Shown one piece after another: positions 59,301-64,000 of a DNA stretch of 64,000 nt. The position numbers and the translations under genes were made by a program. Location of the stretch: contig JADHQL010000001.1 of NCBI GenBank assembly GCA_016777965.1, positions 25,189-89,188 of the forward strand, written 5' to 3'. The notes beneath the pieces are model-generated. The model was not told the origin of the DNA. It searched no databases and saw only the letters and a program-made list of their open reading frames with translations. Positions within the stretch are counted from its first letter, which is position 1; each line of letters opens with the position of its first letter. The DNA is from Fidelibacterota bacterium (GTDB taxonomy: Bacteria > Fidelibacterota > Marinisomatia > Marinisomatales > Marinisomataceae).

Positions 59301-60725
59301 TTATGATCTCCAAAATGTTCTAGTAAAGAGAACTAAAACTGCAAAGATTTCTAATCTTCCTAAAATCATTCCAAACATCATAAGATACTTGCCAACTATA
59401 TGCATACCATCATAATTATCCATGGCTCCATATTCTCCGATAGACGGGCCAATGTTACCCATAGCTGAAGCAGCTGCGCCAATGGAAGACTCTAAATTAT
59501 CTCCTAACATTACAAAAATGACAGATGCTAAAAAGAAGAATAGGATATAAAATAGGAAAAATGCTAATGTTTTTCTTATAAGCTCATCTGATAAAACTTT
59601 TTTTCCAATTCTAACAGGAATGATTGCTTTTTCATGAAGAGCTCTTTTTAATTCAACTCTAACATATTTATATAAAGCTACAATTCTAATAATTTTAATA
59701 CCTCCACTGGTTGAACCGCCCATTGCTCCAGTAAACATCAAAATATAGAGTAAATATTGTGAAATAAAAGGTGTCCAACTACTATAATCCGTTGAAGTAT
59801 AACCAGTTGTTGTAATAATTGAAATAGTTTGAAAAGCAACATCCAATGGAGAAGTATTTCCATCAGTAAAAAACCCAAAAGAAAAAATTAAGCCTATGAA
59901 AAATAAACAAACAAAAATATAATATTGAAACTCTCTATCTCGCTGATAAGATTTAAGACCTAGATTTACTGCTCTAAAGTGAAGTGCAAAATTAGTTCCA
60001 GTGATCAACATAAAAACTAAAATCACTGATTTTACATAATCACTTTGTCCATTTATGCTATCACTAAATGTTGAAAAACCTCCAGATGGCATTGTTGTCA
60101 TTGCATGACATATTGCATCAAAAAAAGACATATTATATGACAATAAAAGAAATAGCGCTAATGTAAATCCAATATAAAATTTTAGTAACAATCTAGCGGT
60201 ATCTTTAATTCTAGGAGTTATTTTTTCAGACGAAGGTCCAGGGTATTCTAAATTAAAGATTTTTTCTCCAGAAACTCCAAGCAATGGCAATAATGCTATT
60301 GTGAAAATAACAATACCAAGACCACCAAACCATTGAAGAAATGAGCGCCATAACAATATACTTCTTGGCATATTTTCAATATCAGTTAAAATTGTAGCAC
60401 CAGTGGTAGTAACGCCAGAAACAGCCTCAAATAATGCATTTGAATATCCAGTAAATTCCCCAGATAAATAAAATGGAATTGAACCAAATATTGCAGCTGA
60501 AATCCAGCACAAAACAATAACTAAGAAAACGTCTTTGTTTGAAAAAGACTTAGCTTTTCTTGAAAAATACCACACTGGCATAGCGCAAAAAATTGAAATT
60601 GCAGATATTTGAAAAAGATATAAGCTAGAAGAATCAAAGTATTCTATTGTTGCAGGAATTAAAAGAAATACAGATAATATTGCAATTAAAATAGATAAAA
60701 GTCTAAATGTTGGCCTAAGACTCAT
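59301..60725 (-). CDS. trkH: Trk potassium uptake protein TrkH
   Basis: SGVTTTGATILTDIENMPRSILLWRSFLQWFGGLGIVIF; TTMPSGGFST; TGAMGGSTSGGIKIIR. Confidence 0.95.
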   Translation of the reverse strand: MSLRPTFRLLSILIAILSVFLLIPATIEYFDSSSLYLFQISAISIFCAMPVWYFSRKAKSFSNKDVFLVIVLCWISAAIFGSIPFYLSGEFTGYSNALFEAVSGVTTTGATILTDIENMPRSILLWRSFLQWFGGLGIVIFTIALLPLLGVSGEKIFNLEYPGPSSEKITPRIKDTARLLLKFYIGFTLALFLLLSYNMSFFDAICHAMTTMPSGGFSTFSDSINGQSDYVKSVILVFMLITGTNFALHFRAVNLGLKSYQRDREFQYYIFVCLFFIGLIFSFGFFTDGNTSPLDVAFQTISIITTTGYTSTDYSSWTPFISQYLLYILMFTGAMGGSTSGGIKIIRIVALYKYVRVELKRALHEKAIIPVRIGKKVLSDELIRKTLAFFLFYILFFFLASVIFVMLGDNLESSIGAAASAMGNIGPSIGEYGAMDNYDGMHIVGKYLMMFGMILGRLEIFAVLVLFTRTFWRS

Positions 60726-62074
60726 TATTCAGACTTAAAGATTTTACTTACTTCCCTTATCTTTGAATTAATACAAAATATTAAAACAGTATCATTTTCT
60801 GTAATTTGAAAATCTCCAGATGGAATCTTAATATGACCATTGTGATTAACTAAAGCCAAAATACATCCATGAGGAAGATTTAGATTTGAGACTGGCAATC
60901 TTGAAGCTTTAGAATCTTTCTCAGCAACAAGTTCAATTGCTTCCATATCTAATGAACTAAAAAGCTGAATAACATGCTCTTTTTGGTCAATTCTGATAGA
61001 TTTAATTACTGCGTTAACACTCACATTGTTTTTACTTACTATTGAACCAATTCCAAGTTCAGACATATTTCTAACATAATCGGGGTTCGTTACATGAATG
61101 ATTGATTGTTTTACATTTAATTGTTTAGCTAATATTCCAGCTAATAAATTTAATTGTTGATCCTCTGTTACAGCCACAAATGAATCAACTTCTGAAATAT
61201 TTTCCCCTCTTAGAAATTCAATATCTGTAGCGTCCGAATTCAAAACTATTGTTTTATCTAACTCGTTAGCAATTTGTGTTGCTTTTTCTTTTGATTTCTC
61301 AATCAGCCTGACAGACATTTCATCCTCAAGCATTGAAGAGACTAACCTTCCAATTTTACTCGCACCAGCTATCATAACTCTTTTGGAGTCAGAGTTTCTT
61401 ATTCCAAGCTTTTCAAGTAGTGAATTAAGATTCAATGATTTGACAAAGAAGAAGATATAATCTTCTGGTTCAAATTTAAAAGTTGATGAAGGAATTGTCA
61501 TTTTTTCTCCTCTAATTACAGCAACAATTAAACTTTTAAAATCTTCGTTAGATCTGTGAAATTCTTCAACAGTTATACCAGCAAGCTTTGATAGATGGTT
61601 TATTTTTTTTGAAAATAAAACAGCTTTACCACTCTCAAATTCATAAAATTTATCTGCATAAGGATGCTTAACTAGTCTAATTATTTCTTTTGCAACTTCT
61701 TTCTCTGGATGAATTACCATATCTACCCCAAATTTTTCAGGAGGGATGGCGTTTCCATTTCTAGAATAATCTAAATCTCTTAATCGAGCAATTATTTTCT
61801 TAGCTCCAAGATTATTACACTGTAATGAAGATATAAGATTTGTTTCGTCTGAATTTGTTAAACAAAATACATAATCTGCGTCGGCAACATTAATATTTTT
61901 AAGAAGCTTTTCATCAGAGCCATTACCTTGATTTACAATTACATCTAAATGTTCATTTGCTCTTGAGCATTTGGCATGATCAATATCGATAACTGATATA
62001 TCGTAGTCTAACTCACTTAGTGATTTTGCAACGTGAAACCCTACTTCACCAGCGCCTATAATAACAATTTTCAT
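60725..62074 (-). CDS. trkA: Trk potassium uptake regulator TrkA
   Basis: MKIVIIGAGEVGFHVAKSLSE; duplicated RCK/TrkA-C domains. Confidence 0.95.
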   Translation of the reverse strand: MKIVIIGAGEVGFHVAKSLSELDYDISVIDIDHAKCSRANEHLDVIVNQGNGSDEKLLKNINVADADYVFCLTNSDETNLISSLQCNNLGAKKIIARLRDLDYSRNGNAIPPEKFGVDMVIHPEKEVAKEIIRLVKHPYADKFYEFESGKAVLFSKKINHLSKLAGITVEEFHRSNEDFKSLIVAVIRGEKMTIPSSTFKFEPEDYIFFFVKSLNLNSLLEKLGIRNSDSKRVMIAGASKIGRLVSSMLEDEMSVRLIEKSKEKATQIANELDKTIVLNSDATDIEFLRGENISEVDSFVAVTEDQQLNLLAGILAKQLNVKQSIIHVTNPDYVRNMSELGIGSIVSKNNVSVNAVIKSIRIDQKEHVIQLFSSLDMEAIELVAEKDSKASRLPVSNLNLPHGCILALVNHNGHIKIPSGDFQITENDTVLIFCINSKIREVSKIFKSE

Positions 62075-62124
62075 GTCTGCAGGTAAATCTATAAAGAATT
62101 AATTCAAAAACAATACAAATTCGA

Positions 62125-63399
62125 TTATTTTTTTCTAAAAATTTCAGCACCAATATTGGTTAATTTTTTTTCGATATTGTCGTATCCTCTATCGATATGA
62201 TAGATTCTACTTATTTTAGTAGTCCCTGAAGCACATAAAGCGGCGATAATTAATGCTGCAGATGCCCGAATATCTGTTGACATTACATCTGCTCCAATCA
62301 GCTTTCTATCTCCTTCAATTATAGCAACAGAATCTTCGAGCTTAATATTGCAACCAAGACGATTTAACTCCATAATATGCGTGAATCTATCGTAATAAAT
62401 ATTTTCTTTTATTGTAGAATTACCTTTTGCTAAACACATCAACATCATCCATTGAGCCTGTAAGTCGGTTGGAAAACCAGGATATTCATTAGTCTCAATG
62501 TTTGTGGATAATATATCTTCTTTTTTAGACCTAACAACTATTGAACTATCTTTTACTTCTAACTGAATATTAGCTTTTTGTAGACAATTTATCACACTAT
62601 CTAAGTGTTCAGGTATAATATTTGTTACTTCAACTTCTCCGCCAATAGCTGCAGCTGCAATTAAGAATGTACCTGCTTCAATTCTATCTGGAATAACTGA
62701 GATGTTCGAAATAGAATTTAGAGAGCTAACTCCCTCAATTGTAAGAATGTTTGATCCAATTCCTGAGATATTTGCACCCATACTATTTAGCATTTCACAT
62801 AATTGTTGAATTTCAGGCTCTGATGCAGCGTTAGTTATTGTTGTTCTACCTTTAGCAAGTATTGCAACCATAACAACATTTCCAGTAGCCCCAACTGATA
62901 TTTTAGGAAAATGAATTTTGTTTCCAGTCAAATTACTTCCATCTGCAACAACGTATCCATTTTCAATAGAGATTTTTACTCCCAATGCCTTAAGTCCTTC
63001 CAAATGAAAATCTACAGGTCTAGGACCCCATGCACAGCCTCCAGGAAGAGATACTTTTGCCTTACCAAACCTTGCTAACAAGGGTCCAAGGACATAAAAA
63101 GATGCTCTCATTGTTTTGACTAAATCGTAAGGTGCAAATGGAGTATCAAGCTTTGATGAATCAACAAAAATTGAATTATCAGATTCAAATTTTACTTCTA
63201 CTCCCATTTCTTCTAATAGTTTAGACATTGTTATAGAGTCTGATAGTGTGGGAACATTAGATATTCTTAATTTACCCTTATTTAAAATGGTTGCAGCCAT
63301 TAGAGGAAGTACAGCATTTTTTGCTCCACCCACCTCCACAACACCGTTCAATGTTTTTGATCCGTTTATTTCAAAATAATCCATTATTGCACTACGCAA
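62125..63399 (-). CDS. murA: UDP-N-acetylglucosamine 1-carboxyvinyltransferase
   Basis: GVVEVGGAKNAVLPLMAATIL, MRASFYVLGPLLARFGKAKVSLPGGCAWGPRPVDFHLEG. Confidence 0.97.
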   Translation of the reverse strand: MRSAIMDYFEINGSKTLNGVVEVGGAKNAVLPLMAATILNKGKLRISNVPTLSDSITMSKLLEEMGVEVKFESDNSIFVDSSKLDTPFAPYDLVKTMRASFYVLGPLLARFGKAKVSLPGGCAWGPRPVDFHLEGLKALGVKISIENGYVVADGSNLTGNKIHFPKISVGATGNVVMVAILAKGRTTITNAASEPEIQQLCEMLNSMGANISGIGSNILTIEGVSSLNSISNISVIPDRIEAGTFLIAAAAIGGEVEVTNIIPEHLDSVINCLQKANIQLEVKDSSIVVRSKKEDILSTNIETNEYPGFPTDLQAQWMMLMCLAKGNSTIKENIYYDRFTHIMELNRLGCNIKLEDSVAIIEGDRKLIGADVMSTDIRASAALIIAALCASGTTKISRIYHIDRGYDNIEKKLTNIGAEIFRKK

Positions 63400-63740
63400 A
63401 AAGCTACAGCATAGTTCCTATCATGTGAAATTGAAATATCAACGACTGATTTGTTTTTAAGGTCAACTCCTGGCTTACCGCTATCATAATTAAAAACCTC
63501 AATAGATTTAAAGGTTAATTTGGAAGAATTTTCAGGTGTTGAAGTAGCTTTTCTTACAGCTTCCTTTGCTGCAAATCTACCAGCAAAAAACTGGGCCTCA
63601 TTCTTTCTTGATTCGGCTTCTTTTATTTCATTAGAAGAGAAAATCTTTTTTAAAAATCGTTCTCTTTTTGAAGAAGTTAAAATTTCTTTAATTCTATTAA
63701 TTGATACGATATCAATACCGGTAGACAAATTATTTTTCAT
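63384..63740 (-). CDS. acpS: Holo-ACP synthase
   Basis: TGIDIVSINRIKEIL, FAGRFAAKEAVRKA, DISISHDRNYAVAFCVV. Confidence 0.95.
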   Translation of the reverse strand: MKNNLSTGIDIVSINRIKEILTSSKRERFLKKIFSSNEIKEAESRKNEAQFFAGRFAAKEAVRKATSTPENSSKLTFKSIEVFNYDSGKPGVDLKNKSVVDISISHDRNYAVAFCVVQ

Positions 63741-64000
63741 TTACAGCTTTAACAATATCTATTAATTCTGAAATATCATCAATATCCCAATCTGCACCAG
63801 AATCTTTTACTCCAAAAGTATCACCATATCTAGCAAAAATTGTTTTTATTCCTAAACTATTTGCCCCAACAACATCTCTTTCAGGCCAATCTCCAATCAT
63901 AACTACTTCATCCTTATTTAAACCTAATTTTTCTAAAACAAGATTGAATGGTTTTGGAGAAGGTTTCCTTTCATTTGAGTCATCAAAAGTAACAACTACA
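63730..64000 (-). CDS. HAD-superfamily hydrolase, truncated by window edge
   Basis: Minus-strand translation ...NLVLEKLGLNKDEVVMIGDWPERDVVGANSLGIKTIFARYGDTFGVKDSGADWDIDDISELIDIVKAVNEK*. Confidence 0.8.
   Translation of the reverse strand, partial: VVVTFDDSNERKPSPKPFNLVLEKLGLNKDEVVMIGDWPERDVVGANSLGIKTIFARYGDTFGVKDSGADWDIDDISELIDIVKAVNEK

Overview
This is a 64 kb, AT-rich, gene-dense bacterial chromosome segment. Gene content and low GC resemble a marine FCB-group or Marinimicrobia-like genome, but that placement is inference only. Most of the window is housekeeping: pnp-rpsO-ribF-truB-rbfA-infB-nusA, leuS, gltX, recA-cinA-pgpA-pgsA-recR-ybaB-dnaX, lepB-rnhB, uvrC-trkH-trkA-murA-acpS, tldD/pmbA, umuDC, plus six tRNA genes. 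I found no rRNA, CRISPR array, prophage, transposon or recognisable defence island. I also found no clear wholly new system. The best leads are: (1) tadA starting 3 nt after the end of tRNA-Arg(ACG), the tRNA it is expected to edit; (2) a uvrC gene with no canonical start codon and a likely AUU start behind a good Shine-Dalgarno; (3) a slippery A7 in dnaX whose -1 frame would give a gamma-like product of about 407 aa; (4) a redox module with tandem double-CDGSH genes, DoxX and glutaredoxin, divergent from an HxlR regulator with four N-terminal cysteines; (5) a truncated PqqB-like MBL remnant overlapping the 3' end of fadD; (6) several palindromes at promoters or starts (umuD, the DUF998-like gene, the fadD/tRNA-Leu intergene); (7) small membrane ORFs missing from the supplied track.
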